Made by a program: the position numbers and the translations under genes. From positions 2,896,501 through 2,960,500 of the forward strand of contig NZ_CP117255.1 of NCBI RefSeq assembly GCF_003240565.2: a stretch of 64,000 nucleotides of DNA. The letters are read 5' to 3'. This stretch comes from Rhizobium tumorigenes. Lineage in GTDB: Bacteria > Pseudomonadota > Alphaproteobacteria > Rhizobiales > Rhizobiaceae. Below the pieces are notes generated by a model. That model was not told where the DNA came from, did not search any database, and worked only from the letters and a program-made list of their open reading frames with translations. Shown piece after piece: positions 11,217 through 20,627 of this stretch (position 1 is its first letter; each line of letters begins with the position of its first letter).

Positions 11217-11782
11217 CAGCCAACCTCTTTCAATGCAAGCTTAAGGGTAGAAAGTTTGGTGCGTAGCGACGTATCAATCTGTCGCGACCCCACTTTCACA
11301 ATCAAACCACCAAGAATAGACGGGTCCACCGTTACGGCGACCGTGACTTCTTTACCGGTAACGCTCTTCAGCGCTACCTTCAATTCGTTTTCCTGCTCCG
11401 CCGTCAGCGCATGCGCGGAACTGACCTCGGCAGTGACTTCGCCACGCTGCTCGGCAGCGATCAGGCGGAAAGAGCGGATCATGCCCGGCAGCGCAAAAAG
11501 ACGACGGTGACGCGCAACGACCTTCAGGAAGTTTGCGAAGAAACCGGTGATCCCAGCCTTGGCCGACAAAGCCTCGATGGCCTTGACCTGGTCTCCGGAC
11601 GAGAAAACCGGACTGGCAACGAAACGCCGCAAGTCTTCGCTTTCGTCGAGCATGGCCTGGAAACGGTCGAGATCGGCAGTCACCTGGGCGATGGCGCCCT
11701 CGGCGAGCGCAAGCTCGAACAAAGACGATGCATATCGCTCTGCCACACCGGATATAGGATGGGATGTGTCTGCCACGGGCAC
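11216..11782 (-). CDS. atpH: ATP synthase F1 subunit delta
   Basis: This 188-residue delta (OSCP) subunit joins F1 to the peripheral stalk. The N-terminal [15 protein letters not shown] and the C-terminal [17 protein letters not shown] are characteristic. The start is taken as GTG 11782 because AGGGA lies 5-6 bases upstream and the protein then begins like other rhizobial delta subunits; the frame is open further upstream to 11941 but without family similarity. It is the first gene of the operon. F0 genes are absent, as usual in alphaproteobacteria, where they are encoded at a separate locus. Confidence 0.93.
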   Translation of the reverse strand: MPVADTSHPISGVAERYASSLFELALAEGAIAQVTADLDRFQAMLDESEDLRRFVASPVFSSGDQVKAIEALSAKAGITGFFANFLKVVARHRRLFALPGMIRSFRLIAAEQRGEVTAEVSSAHALTAEQENELKVALKSVTGKEVTVAVTVDPSILGGLIVKVGSRQIDTSLRTKLSTLKLALKEVG

Positions 11783-12028
11783 AATTTTCCCTGATTTCAA
11801 CCCTAAAGTTAGGATCCGGGCGTGCGGATGCCTAGGACTTTGAATTGGTTTTGATTTCCCCCAAGAAATCCGCGGGAGATGCCCCCGCTTCTTCCCATTT
11901 CCGAGCCCGTCTAACATAGGAAGTTGAGACTCGCAACACACCTCGGTCCCGATTGCGCCTTTCGCGGGGATTTCTGCCGCAAAAACCCGAAATCTGCCCG
12001 CGACGAGTTGGCGCAGGTCAAATTCTGC

Positions 12029-12412
12029 TCAAATCCAGCCGAGAAAATAGATAATCGGCAAAGCTGCAAGAGTGATCTGAATGACAAGCATCACGAGGTT
12101 GACGACGATGTTTCCACGGTCCGACATCAGCGACAGTATCCTTCCGAATGCTGCAAGCGCGAAAGACGTGCCGAGCGCCAGATAAACCATGGGCTGTGCC
12201 AGAAGGATCGCCATCAGACCGAAGCCTATATAGGATCCGCCCATCGACCGGGCCTCCGCATAAGCGCCGAGGCGACCCTCGCGCGGCTGCAGACCGAGAA
12301 TGCGATAGGCATAGCCGGGCGCAAACATCATGAATAGCCCGAGCAAAGCCGTAAAGGCAGCAGCGCAATAGGCGAGCTGTTCGCCCCGTTCCGTCGGAAA
12401 ATAAAATTCCAT
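12029..12412 (-). CDS. Small four-helix membrane protein, DUF4345-like
   Basis: This 127-residue protein has about four predicted membrane helices (AAFTALLGLFMMFAPG; GSYIGFGLMAILLAQPMVYLALG; ALAAFGRILSLM; NLVMLVIQITLAALPIIYFLG). The RxMGG(S)YxGFG-type loop resembles DUF4345-family proteins of unknown role. ATG 12412 is used; a TTG four codons upstream is less likely. It lies between the F1 operon promoter and priA, on the same strand as both. I cannot assign a function. Confidence 0.65.
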   Translation of the reverse strand: MEFYFPTERGEQLAYCAAAFTALLGLFMMFAPGYAYRILGLQPREGRLGAYAEARSMGGSYIGFGLMAILLAQPMVYLALGTSFALAAFGRILSLMSDRGNIVVNLVMLVIQITLAALPIIYFLGWI

Positions 12413-12525
12413 CACCGTTCCCAAGTTAGATGAAGCTTGCCGGCCTTATGGCACGAAGTCTGTGTCGAGGAAATATGGATGCGGAGCCCTCGGCTCGACC
12501 GGAAATGTTGTCGGCAGCGGTCCGA

Positions 12526-14745
12526 TTACAAAAAGCTCTGCGGGTCGATATCGAGTTGTACGTTGACAGAGCCGCGCTCCTTCGGCCCCTGCGCCAGCAG
12601 GGTGCGCAAAAAACCCTGCATGTCCGAATTGCGCCGGCCGTGTACCAGGAGCCGGAACCGATGCCGGCCGCGCACCAGCGCCAGCGGCGCTTCCGCCGGA
12701 CCGAGTACGGCAATGCCCGGCACGCTGGGCGCGGCGTTGCGCATACCGCGCGCATGGGTTTCGGCATCCTGGCGCGTTTCAGCCGAGACGATGATCGAGG
12801 CAAGCCGTCCGAACGGCGGCAGCAGGGCTCTCTCCCGCTCCGAAATCTCGCGTTCGTAAAACGCAGCCGCATCGCCCGAGACGATCGCCTGCATGACGGG
12901 ATGCTGCGGCTGGTAGGTCTGCAGCAGGCCATGGCTTTTCAGCCCGGTCCGGCCGGCGCGGCCGGTGACCTGGCTCAGCAGCTGGAATGTCCGCTCGGCC
13001 GCCCGTGGGTCGCCATTGGCAAGCCCGATATCGGCATCGACGATACCGACCAGCGTCATCAGCGGGAAATTGTGGCCCTTGGCCACCAGCTGCGTGCCGA
13101 TGACGATATCCGCCTCCCCATTGGCAATGGCCTCCAGCTCCAGCCGCAGGCGTTTCACGCCACCGAGAATATCGGAGGACAGGACGATTGTCCTTGCATC
13201 CGGAAAATGCTTCTCCACCTCCTCGGCGATACGCTCGACGCCCGGGCCGCAGGCGACGAGATGATCGAAGGTGCCGCATTCCGGGCAGGCTTCCGGCGTC
13301 CGCTCCGCGTAACCGCACTGGTGGCACTGCAACTGCTGGCGAAACCGGTGCTCGACCAGCCAGCTGGAGCATTGCGGGCACTGGAAGCGGTGGCCGCAGA
13401 CCCGGCAGAGGGTCAGCGGTGCATAACCGCGCCTGTTGAGGAACAGCAGCGCCTGGTGCCCGTCCGCGACCGTCTTTCCAACCGCGCGCAAAAGCACCGG
13501 TGACAGGAAACCGCCGCGATCCGGAGCATGCCGGCGCATATCCACGAGGTGCAGATCCGGCAACGCGGCATCGCCGAAGCGCGTCGGCAGGTGGATGGTG
13601 CTGTAGCGGCCGCTCTGGCCGTTGACCTGGCTTTCGACCGATGGCGTCGCCGACACCAGCACGACCGGGAAATCGCCGATCCGGGCGCGCACCACGGCCA
13701 TGTCGCGGGCATTGTAGAAGACACGATCCTCCTGCTTGTAGGCAGGGTCGTGCTCTTCGTCGACGATGATCAGCCCGAGATCCTCGAACGGCAGGAACAG
13801 CGCCGAGCGCGCACCGGCGACAACGCGCACATCCCCCGTGACCGCCTGCCGCCAGACCTTTTCCCGGGTCCGAGGTGCAAGGTCGGAATGCCATTCGGCC
13901 GGCTTCGACCCGAAGCGCTGCTGGAAACGCTCGAGAAAGCTTGCTGTCAGGGCAATTTCCGGCAGCAGGATCAGCACCTGCCGTCCCTGCCGCAGGGTTT
14001 CGGCAATCGCCTCGAAATAGACCTCGGTCTTGCCGGATCCGGTAATCCCGTCGATCAGCGATACCGAGAACGTCGCCTTCCTGACCTCGTCGATCACCTC
14101 GACCGCCGCCTGCTTTTGCGGCCCCTCCAGCCGGGCCGCCACGAACTCCGGATCGGGCTTGGCAACGACAGGCGGCGGGGTGAGGAAGATAGTCTCGAAA
14201 ACCCCCTGCTTTACCAGACCGTCGATCACGCTTGTCGACACGCCGGCAGCGTGGGCCAGGCCGCTGCGCGTCCACGAAGGCGCGCCGACGGCCATTTCCA
14301 GCACGCGGCTTCTGGCCGGCGTCAGCCGGTCGGGCGCGCCGCCGACAAACTTGAGCCCCTCGACCATCGGCTCCGGATCGAAGGCCGCCGGCACGCGCAA
14401 GGCCATCCGTGCCACATGACCGGGCGGCGACAGCGTGTAGGTCGCGACCCAGTCGATGAAGTCGCGCATTTCCTTGGCGAGCGGCGGGCAGTCGAAAACA
14501 CGGGTGATCGGCCGCAGCTTCTTGGGGTCGACACCGTTGTCATCGCCCCCGTCCCAGACGACGCCGATCACCTGGCGCGGACCCAGCGGCACCTGCACGA
14601 TCGAACCGGGCTCGACCGCCATACCCTCGGGCACGGCATAGGAATAGGGCCGAGGCGCAGGCATAGGCACCAGAACGGGCACAGTACGCGTCACCGGCGG
14701 CACCTTCGCAAGCGCGCCGAACAGATCGGAGGAATCGTTGTTCAT
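12526..14745 (-). CDS. priA: Primosomal replication protein N' (PriA helicase)
   Basis: This superfamily-2 3'-5' DNA helicase restarts collapsed replication forks. From ATG 14745 it is 739 residues. In order: an N-terminal 3'-DNA-end-binding domain (PYSYAVPEGMAVEPGSIVQVPLG), Walker A GITGSGKTE, the DEEH box, an eight-cysteine zinc-binding region (CRVCG, CPQC, CHQCG, CPECG) inserted in the helicase core, and the C-terminal domain. All catalytic motifs look intact. The open frame reaches 14811, but the first 22 residues are not family-like. No strong ribosome-binding site precedes 14745, so the start is uncertain. Confidence 0.95.
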   Translation of the reverse strand: MNNDSSDLFGALAKVPPVTRTVPVLVPMPAPRPYSYAVPEGMAVEPGSIVQVPLGPRQVIGVVWDGGDDNGVDPKKLRPITRVFDCPPLAKEMRDFIDWVATYTLSPPGHVARMALRVPAAFDPEPMVEGLKFVGGAPDRLTPARSRVLEMAVGAPSWTRSGLAHAAGVSTSVIDGLVKQGVFETIFLTPPPVVAKPDPEFVAARLEGPQKQAAVEVIDEVRKATFSVSLIDGITGSGKTEVYFEAIAETLRQGRQVLILLPEIALTASFLERFQQRFGSKPAEWHSDLAPRTREKVWRQAVTGDVRVVAGARSALFLPFEDLGLIIVDEEHDPAYKQEDRVFYNARDMAVVRARIGDFPVVLVSATPSVESQVNGQSGRYSTIHLPTRFGDAALPDLHLVDMRRHAPDRGGFLSPVLLRAVGKTVADGHQALLFLNRRGYAPLTLCRVCGHRFQCPQCSSWLVEHRFRQQLQCHQCGYAERTPEACPECGTFDHLVACGPGVERIAEEVEKHFPDARTIVLSSDILGGVKRLRLELEAIANGEADIVIGTQLVAKGHNFPLMTLVGIVDADIGLANGDPRAAERTFQLLSQVTGRAGRTGLKSHGLLQTYQPQHPVMQAIVSGDAAAFYEREISERERALLPPFGRLASIIVSAETRQDAETHARGMRNAAPSVPGIAVLGPAEAPLALVRGRHRFRLLVHGRRNSDMQGFLRTLLAQGPKERGSVNVQLDIDPQSFL

Positions 14746-14826
14746 TGCGGCAGACCATGCCCGGAGTTGGAAAGAAATGAAACCGGCGATGTGGGGGCGA
14801 ATGATCACCAACTTGGGAATGTCGCG

Positions 14827-15780
14827 TTAGAGCGAATTCGCAACGAGCGAGCGCGGTGCTGGCTCGGTTGTCGGCAACGAAAGCGGCTTGAACTCGGCAT
14901 CGGCGTCCTCCGCCATGTCGTGCACCGTCAGCTTTTCCAGTGCCCTCGTCACTTCGTTGACATCGCCTTCCAGTTGGTCAGGCGATATCAGCTTGCCGAC
15001 GCGGAAGTCGAAGCGGTCGCCGCGCTTGTTGAGCAGTTCGTAAAACACCGTCATGTCGCGGAGTTCGGTGGACCATTTGGCAAACCAGTAGAACAGCCCT
15101 GAATTGCGCGCCGAGAGGTGAACCGGCAGGATCGGCAGATTATATTTTCGGGCCAGCGCGACCGCCGACGTCTTCCACGGGCGCTCGTTCAATTTCCCAT
15201 TTGCCCAGTAGGCAATGCGGCCGGAGGGAAACAGCACCATCGCCTTGCCGTCTTCGACCGTCTTGTTGGTCAGCAGCAGCGTTTCGCGCGTCTTGAGCTT
15301 GCTCTTGTATTCATCGCGCCATTCGACGGGAATGATCATCTCGGCAAAGCGCGGATTGACACGAACCGCGTCCCGATTGGCAAACACCATCATGTCCGGA
15401 CGCCGTTCCTTCATCAGGTCGAAGATGGCCACGCCGTCGGCAATGCCGGTCGGATGGTTGCTCACCAGAATGAAACCGCCGCTGGTCGGAATACGCTCGG
15501 CATTCTGGGAGCGGATATCGAGTTGCAGCAAATCGCTCATATATTCGAAGGACTGGAATCCGGGCAGCTTGGAAACATCGTCGGCAAAACGTATCGCTTT
15601 ATGATAGCGCAGCAGCACATGCAGGAAGGGACGGATGAGCGGCCAGAAAGGGCTCTTGACGATCTTCTCCCCGCGCTCGGCGATCAGTGTATCGACGATA
15701 TGGCCGGGTCTTCCCTGCGACACCAAGGCGATGGCGCCGGCAAGCTGTCCGAGGGTCGAGGTGGAATCGCGGCGCGTCAT
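14827..15780 (-). CDS. Lysophospholipid / glycerol acyltransferase-family protein
   Basis: This 317-residue protein resembles the PlsC-like acyltransferases, which move an acyl chain from acyl-ACP or acyl-CoA to a lysolipid. The motif SNHPTGIAD matches the family block NHxxxxD, and VLFPSGRIAYW matches the later FPEG-type block that binds the acceptor phosphate. There is no clear N-terminal membrane anchor. The substrate is unknown; a role in membrane-lipid or ornithine-lipid synthesis is possible. It is divergent from xerC, sharing a 139-base promoter region. Confidence 0.75.
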   Translation of the reverse strand: MTRRDSTSTLGQLAGAIALVSQGRPGHIVDTLIAERGEKIVKSPFWPLIRPFLHVLLRYHKAIRFADDVSKLPGFQSFEYMSDLLQLDIRSQNAERIPTSGGFILVSNHPTGIADGVAIFDLMKERRPDMMVFANRDAVRVNPRFAEMIIPVEWRDEYKSKLKTRETLLLTNKTVEDGKAMVLFPSGRIAYWANGKLNERPWKTSAVALARKYNLPILPVHLSARNSGLFYWFAKWSTELRDMTVFYELLNKRGDRFDFRVGKLISPDQLEGDVNEVTRALEKLTVHDMAEDADAEFKPLSLPTTEPAPRSLVANSL

Positions 15781-15919
15781 GGAAGGTCCTGCATGCTTAT
15801 GTCGTGGTTATCGCGGCGTAAGATGATCGAAGCATGACACGCCAGCCGTAACGTTAGCGATTCCATAACTCTCCTTGAAGCAAAGTGGCAGCCTAAAATT
15901 GGAATTCAAGAGGTTTACC

Positions 15920-16867
15920 GTGGGCGAGATCCTGATCATGGCCCATCCCCAGCTTCTGGACGAGCGCCAGAAATGGCTGGAAGCGCTCCGCAGCGAGCGC
16001 AGGCTATCCGCCCACACGCTGGACGCATATGAGCGCGACACACGCCAGTTCCTGTTTTTCCTCACTGGCCACCTCGCCGGCCCGACCACATTGAAGGATA
16101 TCCAGGCCCTGCGCCCGGCCGACTTCCGCGCCTTTCTGGCAAACCGCCGCCGCGATGGCGCCGGCGCACGCTCGCTGGGCCGCAATCTCGCCGGATTGCG
16201 CTCTCTGCTGCGCTACCTGGAGAAAAAGGGGCTGGTGAACGCTGCCGGTGTCGCTGCCGTGCGGTCGCCCAAGCAACCGAAATCTCTGCCGAAGCCGCTG
16301 TCCGACAGCCAGGCCATCAATGTCGTCAGCGACGAAGCGCAGATGCACGAGGAACCCTGGATCGCCGCACGGGACGCCGCCGTGCTGACGCTGCTTTACG
16401 GCTGCGGGCTGCGCATTTCGGAAGCGCTCAATCTTATGCCGGACGATCTGCGCCCCGGCGCCACATCGCTGCGTATCACCGGCAAGGGCAACAAGATGCG
16501 TATCGTGCCGCTGCTGGCCGTCGTCGTCGATGCCGTGGAGCGGTACAGGCAGCTCTGCCCCTACCATCTAGACCCGGCCCTGCCGCTGTTTCGCGGCGCT
16601 CGCGGCGGAAAGCTGCATCCCGGCCTTATTCAGCGCGGCATGCAGAAACTGCGAAGCGCCTTCAACTTGCCGGAAACAGCAACTCCACATGCCCTGCGAC
16701 ACTCGTTTGCCACCCATCTGCTGGCCGGCGGTGGCGATCTTCGCACCATCCAGGAGTTGCTCGGCCACGCCAGTCTGTCAACGACGCAGATATACACCGG
16801 CGTCGATTCCGCCCGCCTGCTCGAAGTCTATGACCGCGCCCACCCCCGGGGCTTAAACTCTGGTTAA
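15920..16867 (+). CDS. xerC: Tyrosine recombinase XerC
   Basis: This 315-residue tyrosine recombinase resolves chromosome dimers at dif together with XerD. It has an N-terminal SAM-like DNA-binding domain (SAHTLDAYERDTRQFLFFL) and a catalytic domain with the pentad visible: R in GCGLRISEAL, K in TGKGNKMR, HALRHSFATH (H-R), H in LLGHASLSTTQ and the nucleophile Y in QIYTGVD. GTG 15920 was chosen because AGAGG lies 6 bases before it and the product then begins GEILI..P.LL like rhizobial XerC; ATG 15938 is an alternative. XerC rather than XerD is inferred from its neighbours priA and lpdA, as remembered from related genomes. Confidence 0.85.
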   Translation: MGEILIMAHPQLLDERQKWLEALRSERRLSAHTLDAYERDTRQFLFFLTGHLAGPTTLKDIQALRPADFRAFLANRRRDGAGARSLGRNLAGLRSLLRYLEKKGLVNAAGVAAVRSPKQPKSLPKPLSDSQAINVVSDEAQMHEEPWIAARDAAVLTLLYGCGLRISEALNLMPDDLRPGATSLRITGKGNKMRIVPLLAVVVDAVERYRQLCPYHLDPALPLFRGARGGKLHPGLIQRGMQKLRSAFNLPETATPHALRHSFATHLLAGGGDLRTIQELLGHASLSTTQIYTGVDSARLLEVYDRAHPRGLNSG

Positions 16868-16940
16868 CCGAATGCGTTAAGAGAATATCCGCTCCGCGCG
16901 GGGTAGAGCAGATGCAGATCCCGTCCGCTGAAAGATCGTC

Positions 16941-18032
16941 ATGACATCAGTCTACCGACAAAAGAACCGGCCCGCCATCCTTTCGACGCTCGGCAACGCC
17001 GGCTTCTGGGCGGCGGCGTCCCTGCCGCTTGCCTTCGCAGCCACGCTGGTTGTCACGCTGGCTTCTTTTGCGCCCGCCCATGCCGCCGACGATGCGGCCT
17101 GCGGCGGCAGGGACCTGCTTGCCGAACTGCGGAAGAACGATCCGGCGAAATACGCAGCTTTCCTCGCTGACGGTGACAAGGTCGCGAACGGGCGCAGCAT
17201 TTTCTGGAAGATCGAAAAGCCCGGAGTGAAAACCTCCTGGCTGCTCGGCACCATGCACGTCACCGATCCGCGCGTGCTGGTCATGCCGAAGGGCGCGGCG
17301 GAAGCGGACGCCAAGGCCGATACTATCATCGTCGAATCCGACGAAATACTCGATGAAAAGAAGGCGACGATGGCGATCCTCGCCCGCCCGGACCTCACCA
17401 TGCTCGCCAACGGTGCGACGATCAATTCGCTGCTGCCGGCAGCCGACGCCGCCAAGCTCGAGGCCGGCCTTGCCAAGCGCGGCATCACGCTGGGCGCGGT
17501 GTCGCATATGCAGCCATGGATGATCTCAAGCGTCGTCGCATTGCCGTCCTGCGAACTCTCGCGCAAAGCCAAGGGCGCGCAATTCCTCGACCAGAAGATC
17601 GCCAACGACGCAGCCGCAGCCGGCAAGCAGGTCAAGGGGCTGGAAACGCTCGTCGAGCAGCTGCAGGCCATGGCCGACCTGCCAGCCGCCTTCCATCTGA
17701 AATCGCTGATCGAAACCCTGCAGCTCGGCGACAAGATGAACGACGTCGTCGAAACGATGACCGATCTCTACCTTTCCGGCAATGCCGGAGCGACGATGGC
17801 GATGCTGAAAGTCGTCACGCCCGATGGCGAAGACACCGATAGCGACGGCGACTACGCTACGTTCGAGCAGCGCATAATCCTCGACCGCAACAAGGTCATG
17901 GCCGAGCGCGCCGCACCGATCCTTGCGGGCGGCAACGTCTTCATGGCCGTCGGCGCCCTGCACCTGTCGGGCGACCAGGGACTGGTCGAACTTTTCCGCA
18001 AGCAGGGCTTTACGCTGACGGCGGTTGATTGA
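16941..18032 (+). CDS. TraB/GumN-family protein, exported or membrane-anchored
   Basis: This 363-residue protein has an N-terminal hydrophobic segment (about residues 24-44, FWAAASLPLAFAATLVVTLA) ending in APAHAA, consistent with a signal peptide. The TraB/GumN (TIKI-like) family motifs are present: LGTMHV near residue 100 and GALHLSGDQGL near the C-terminus, the paired GxxH motifs thought to bind metal in this family. Function in bacteria is not established; eukaryotic TIKI relatives are metalloproteases. The C-terminus also has an acidic DGEDTDSDGD stretch. Confidence 0.85.
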   Translation: MTSVYRQKNRPAILSTLGNAGFWAAASLPLAFAATLVVTLASFAPAHAADDAACGGRDLLAELRKNDPAKYAAFLADGDKVANGRSIFWKIEKPGVKTSWLLGTMHVTDPRVLVMPKGAAEADAKADTIIVESDEILDEKKATMAILARPDLTMLANGATINSLLPAADAAKLEAGLAKRGITLGAVSHMQPWMISSVVALPSCELSRKAKGAQFLDQKIANDAAAAGKQVKGLETLVEQLQAMADLPAAFHLKSLIETLQLGDKMNDVVETMTDLYLSGNAGATMAMLKVVTPDGEDTDSDGDYATFEQRIILDRNKVMAERAAPILAGGNVFMAVGALHLSGDQGLVELFRKQGFTLTAVD

Positions 18033-18505
18033 TCTGGCGGATCGAGGAGCGTCTCACCTGAGCAAATTTGCGGCCCCATAACACAGTTTTCGGCATGGGG
18101 GATAAATCCGGCGTGATTTATTTTTTTACGCAGTTAAATCAGGTTCTTACAGATTTTCGAGGCTTGTTTCATCCCCCATACCCGCCGGTGGCCATATACT
18201 GCAGAGGTCAAAGGATGGGGAAGCCGGGTCGCGAACCGGTCGCTCCAACGGAACGATATCCGGTGTCCGATGATGGTTGGAAGCGATGATCACGATGCGT
18301 TGGGCTGAGTGATCGGGATATCGGGTAGCGGAGGTCGGCACCTCCATATCGATATCGTCAAATCGCAACGATCGGCAGGCAGCCAAGCCCCGACACAAAC
18401 AACACCAGCCACCCGGCTGCTTGCCATTTCCCCATCACGTTCGGCCATATCAGGCGCGACGCGCTTTCCCATGCCTGCAGTTGGCTGGCGTCGAAACACG
18501 AGCAG
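18033..18505. other. Unexplained intergenic region
   Basis: This 0.47-kb gap between two converging genes contains no ORF with recognisable similarity. Small ORFs exist on both strands but overlap each other and have no good start sites. The left part has a likely terminator. A 9-bp inverted repeat, ATGGGGGAT at 18095-18103 and ATCCCCCAT at 18171-18179, brackets an AT-rich segment. The right part (18180-18500) has coding-like GC content and could be a decayed gene or an unannotated RNA. Confidence 0.4.
18102..18127 (+). terminator. Possible terminator of the TraB-family gene
   Basis: ATAAATC (18102-18108) pairs with GATTTAT (18115-18121) around a 6-base loop and is followed by a run of T. 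The stem is short and AT-rich, so termination may be partial. Confidence 0.45.
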
Positions 18506-18534
18506 GAGCGCCAGGGCGAGAGGCCTTGGCGCTC
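18506..18534 (-). terminator. Hairpin after lpdA
   Basis: GAGCGCCA (18506-18513) pairs with TGGCGCTC (18527-18534). It lies 10 bases after the lpdA stop on the minus strand. No T run follows, so it may be a 3' stabilising hairpin or a weak terminator. Confidence 0.45.
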
Positions 18535-18543
18535 CCTTCGATT

Positions 18544-19950
18544 TTACATATGGATCGGCTTGAAGGCGGCAGCCATGGCCGCTTCCTTGACGGCTTCCGA
18601 CATTGTCGGATGGGCGTGGCAAACCCGGCCGAGGTCTTCTGCCGAGCCGCTGAAATCCATCAGCACGGCGATTTCATGGATCATGTCGCCCGCGCCGAAA
18701 CCGATGATGTGGCCACCGAGGACCCTGTCGGTTTCCTTGTCGGCCAAAATCTTGACGAAGCCATCCGTCGCCAGCATCGCGCGGGCGCGGCCGTTGGCGC
18801 TGAACGGGAACTTGCCGACCTTGTAGGCGATGCCGGCGGCCTTGAGTTCTTCCTCTGTCTTGCCGACGGAAGCGACTTCAGGCTGGGTGTAGACGACGCT
18901 CGGGATGACATCGTAGTTCACGTGGCCGGCCTGGCCGGCGAGAATTTCCGCCAGTGCGACGCCTTCGTCTTCCGCCTTGTGGGCGAGCATCGGACCCTTG
19001 ACGACGTCGCCGATGGCATAGATGCCGGCAACATTGGTCGCGAAGTGGTGGTCGATCTCGACACGGCCCCTGTTGTCGAGCACGACGCCGGCTTCCTCGA
19101 GGCCGAGATTAGCCGTGTACGGCTTGCGGCCTGTGGCAATCAGCACGACGTCTGCATCGAGCGAGGTCGCTTCGCCGCCCTTGGCCGGCTCGAAGGTGAC
19201 CTTTGCGCCCGTCGCCGACTTCTCGACGCCGGTGACCTTGGCGCCGAGGTGGAAGTCCATGCCCTGCTTGGCGAGCAGGCGGTGGAACTGCTTGGAGACC
19301 TCGCCATCCATACCGCCGAGGATGGTGTCGAGATATTCGATGACCGTGACCTTGGCGCCGAGACGCGACCAGACGGAGCCGAGCTCGAGACCGATGACGC
19401 CGCCGCCGACGACAACCATCGTCGCGGGGACCTTCTCCAGCGCAATGCCGCCGGTGGATGAAATGATGATCTTCTCGTCGAGATCGACGTGGACGCCCGG
19501 AATGCCCGCAACGTCTGAGCCGGTGGCGATGACGATGTTCTTGCCTTCGATTTCCTGGACCTGGCCATCATCGCCGGTGACCGAAACCTTGCCGGCCGAG
19601 ACGATCTTGCCTGAGCCGATGAAGCTGTCGATCTTGTTCTTCTTGAACAGGAACGCGACACCCTCGACGTTCGACTTCACGGTGGCATCCTTGTGAGCCA
19701 TCATGTTGGGCAGGTTCAGGGTTGGGGCAGCGACCTCGATGCCGAGCGCTTCCATGCCGTGACCAGCCTGGTGGAACATCTCGGAGGCATGCAGCAGGGC
19801 CTTGGAAGGGATGCAGCCGATGTTGAGGCAGGTGCCGCCGAACGTTGCGCGCTTCTCGATGACGGCGACCTTCATGCCCAGCTGTGCTGCCTTGATGGCG
19901 CAGACATAGCCGCCAGGGCCGGTTCCGATAACGATCACATCATAAGACAT
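18544..19950 (-). CDS. lpdA: Dihydrolipoamide dehydrogenase (E3 of 2-oxoglutarate dehydrogenase)
   Basis: This 468-residue FAD-dependent enzyme re-oxidises the lipoamide of the E2 subunit and passes electrons to NAD+. The N-terminal FAD-binding motif GTGPGGYVCA, the redox-active disulfide GGTCLNIGC (C41 and C46), the second dinucleotide fold VVVGGGVIGLELG and the C-terminal active-site HAHPTMSE are all intact. It lies downstream of sucA-sucB on the same strand, separated by three other genes, so it most likely serves the 2-oxoglutarate dehydrogenase complex; it could also serve other 2-oxoacid complexes. Confidence 0.97.
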   Translation of the reverse strand: MSYDVIVIGTGPGGYVCAIKAAQLGMKVAVIEKRATFGGTCLNIGCIPSKALLHASEMFHQAGHGMEALGIEVAAPTLNLPNMMAHKDATVKSNVEGVAFLFKKNKIDSFIGSGKIVSAGKVSVTGDDGQVQEIEGKNIVIATGSDVAGIPGVHVDLDEKIIISSTGGIALEKVPATMVVVGGGVIGLELGSVWSRLGAKVTVIEYLDTILGGMDGEVSKQFHRLLAKQGMDFHLGAKVTGVEKSATGAKVTFEPAKGGEATSLDADVVLIATGRKPYTANLGLEEAGVVLDNRGRVEIDHHFATNVAGIYAIGDVVKGPMLAHKAEDEGVALAEILAGQAGHVNYDVIPSVVYTQPEVASVGKTEEELKAAGIAYKVGKFPFSANGRARAMLATDGFVKILADKETDRVLGGHIIGFGAGDMIHEIAVLMDFSGSAEDLGRVCHAHPTMSEAVKEAAMAAAFKPIHM

Positions 19951-19977
19951 CGAGAATTTCCTCTTGGATTTTTCCGG

Positions 19978-20616
19978 TTAGTCGGCGGCGCGCGCCAGGG
20001 CGAGACGAAGGCCGAAGCCGACCAAAGCCGCTCCGGTGATACGGTTGAACCATTTTCCGCCCGCAATGAAGCGATCGCGGATTGGCTTGACGGTAAAAAA
20101 TACCGAGACTGCGGCAAACCAGGCAATGAGCGCCATCGCCATGCCGATGCCATAGCTGAACTGGATGAGCGCAGGCGTGTCGTGGTGGACCAGTGTCGAG
20201 AACAGCGACAGGAAGAAAAGCACCGGCTTCGGGTTCAGCGCATTGGTGATGAAGCCCGTCGCCAGGCAACGCCAGACCGAAACCGGCTTGCGGTCTTCTT
20301 CCGTCACGTCGATGTCCGCAACATTAAAACCCGGTTCACGGAATGATTTGATGCCGAGATAGACAAGATAGGCAACACCCGCCCATTTGATCACGCTGAA
20401 CAGCAGGAGCGATTTGGAGACGATCAGGCCGAGGCCGAGGATGGTGTAGCTGATGTGAAAAAGCAGCGAAAAGCCCATGCCGACGCCGGTCATCATGGCA
20501 GCCCGACGGCCATGGACGACACTCTGGCGAAGGACCACGGCGAAATCGGCGCCGGGCACGACGATGAAGATGGAGAACACCGCCATCAGGCCCAGAAATT
20601 CGAACAGATATTGCAT
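19978..20616 (-). CDS. LysE/RhtB-family amino acid exporter
   Basis: This 212-residue inner-membrane protein has the six-helix layout of the LysE superfamily. The N-terminal VVPGADFAVVLRQSVVHGRRAAMMTG segment (shown here in part as PGADFAVVLRQS) and the central FITNALNPKPVLFFLSLF are family signatures. Family members export amino acids or related metabolites; the substrate here is unknown. It lies between lpdA and an SDR gene with short gaps, apparently in the same transcription unit. Confidence 0.85.
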   Translation of the reverse strand: MQYLFEFLGLMAVFSIFIVVPGADFAVVLRQSVVHGRRAAMMTGVGMGFSLLFHISYTILGLGLIVSKSLLLFSVIKWAGVAYLVYLGIKSFREPGFNVADIDVTEEDRKPVSVWRCLATGFITNALNPKPVLFFLSLFSTLVHHDTPALIQFSYGIGMAMALIAWFAAVSVFFTVKPIRDRFIAGGKWFNRITGAALVGFGLRLALARAAD

Positions 20617-20627
20617 ATTTGCTCCCC

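Noticed and set aside
18290..18622. 110-codon ORF in the gap next to lpdA (minus strand)
   Set aside because: It overlaps the start of the lpdA tail region and other ORFs on both strands, has no good ribosome-binding site and no recognisable sequence. Kept only as an unresolved gap.
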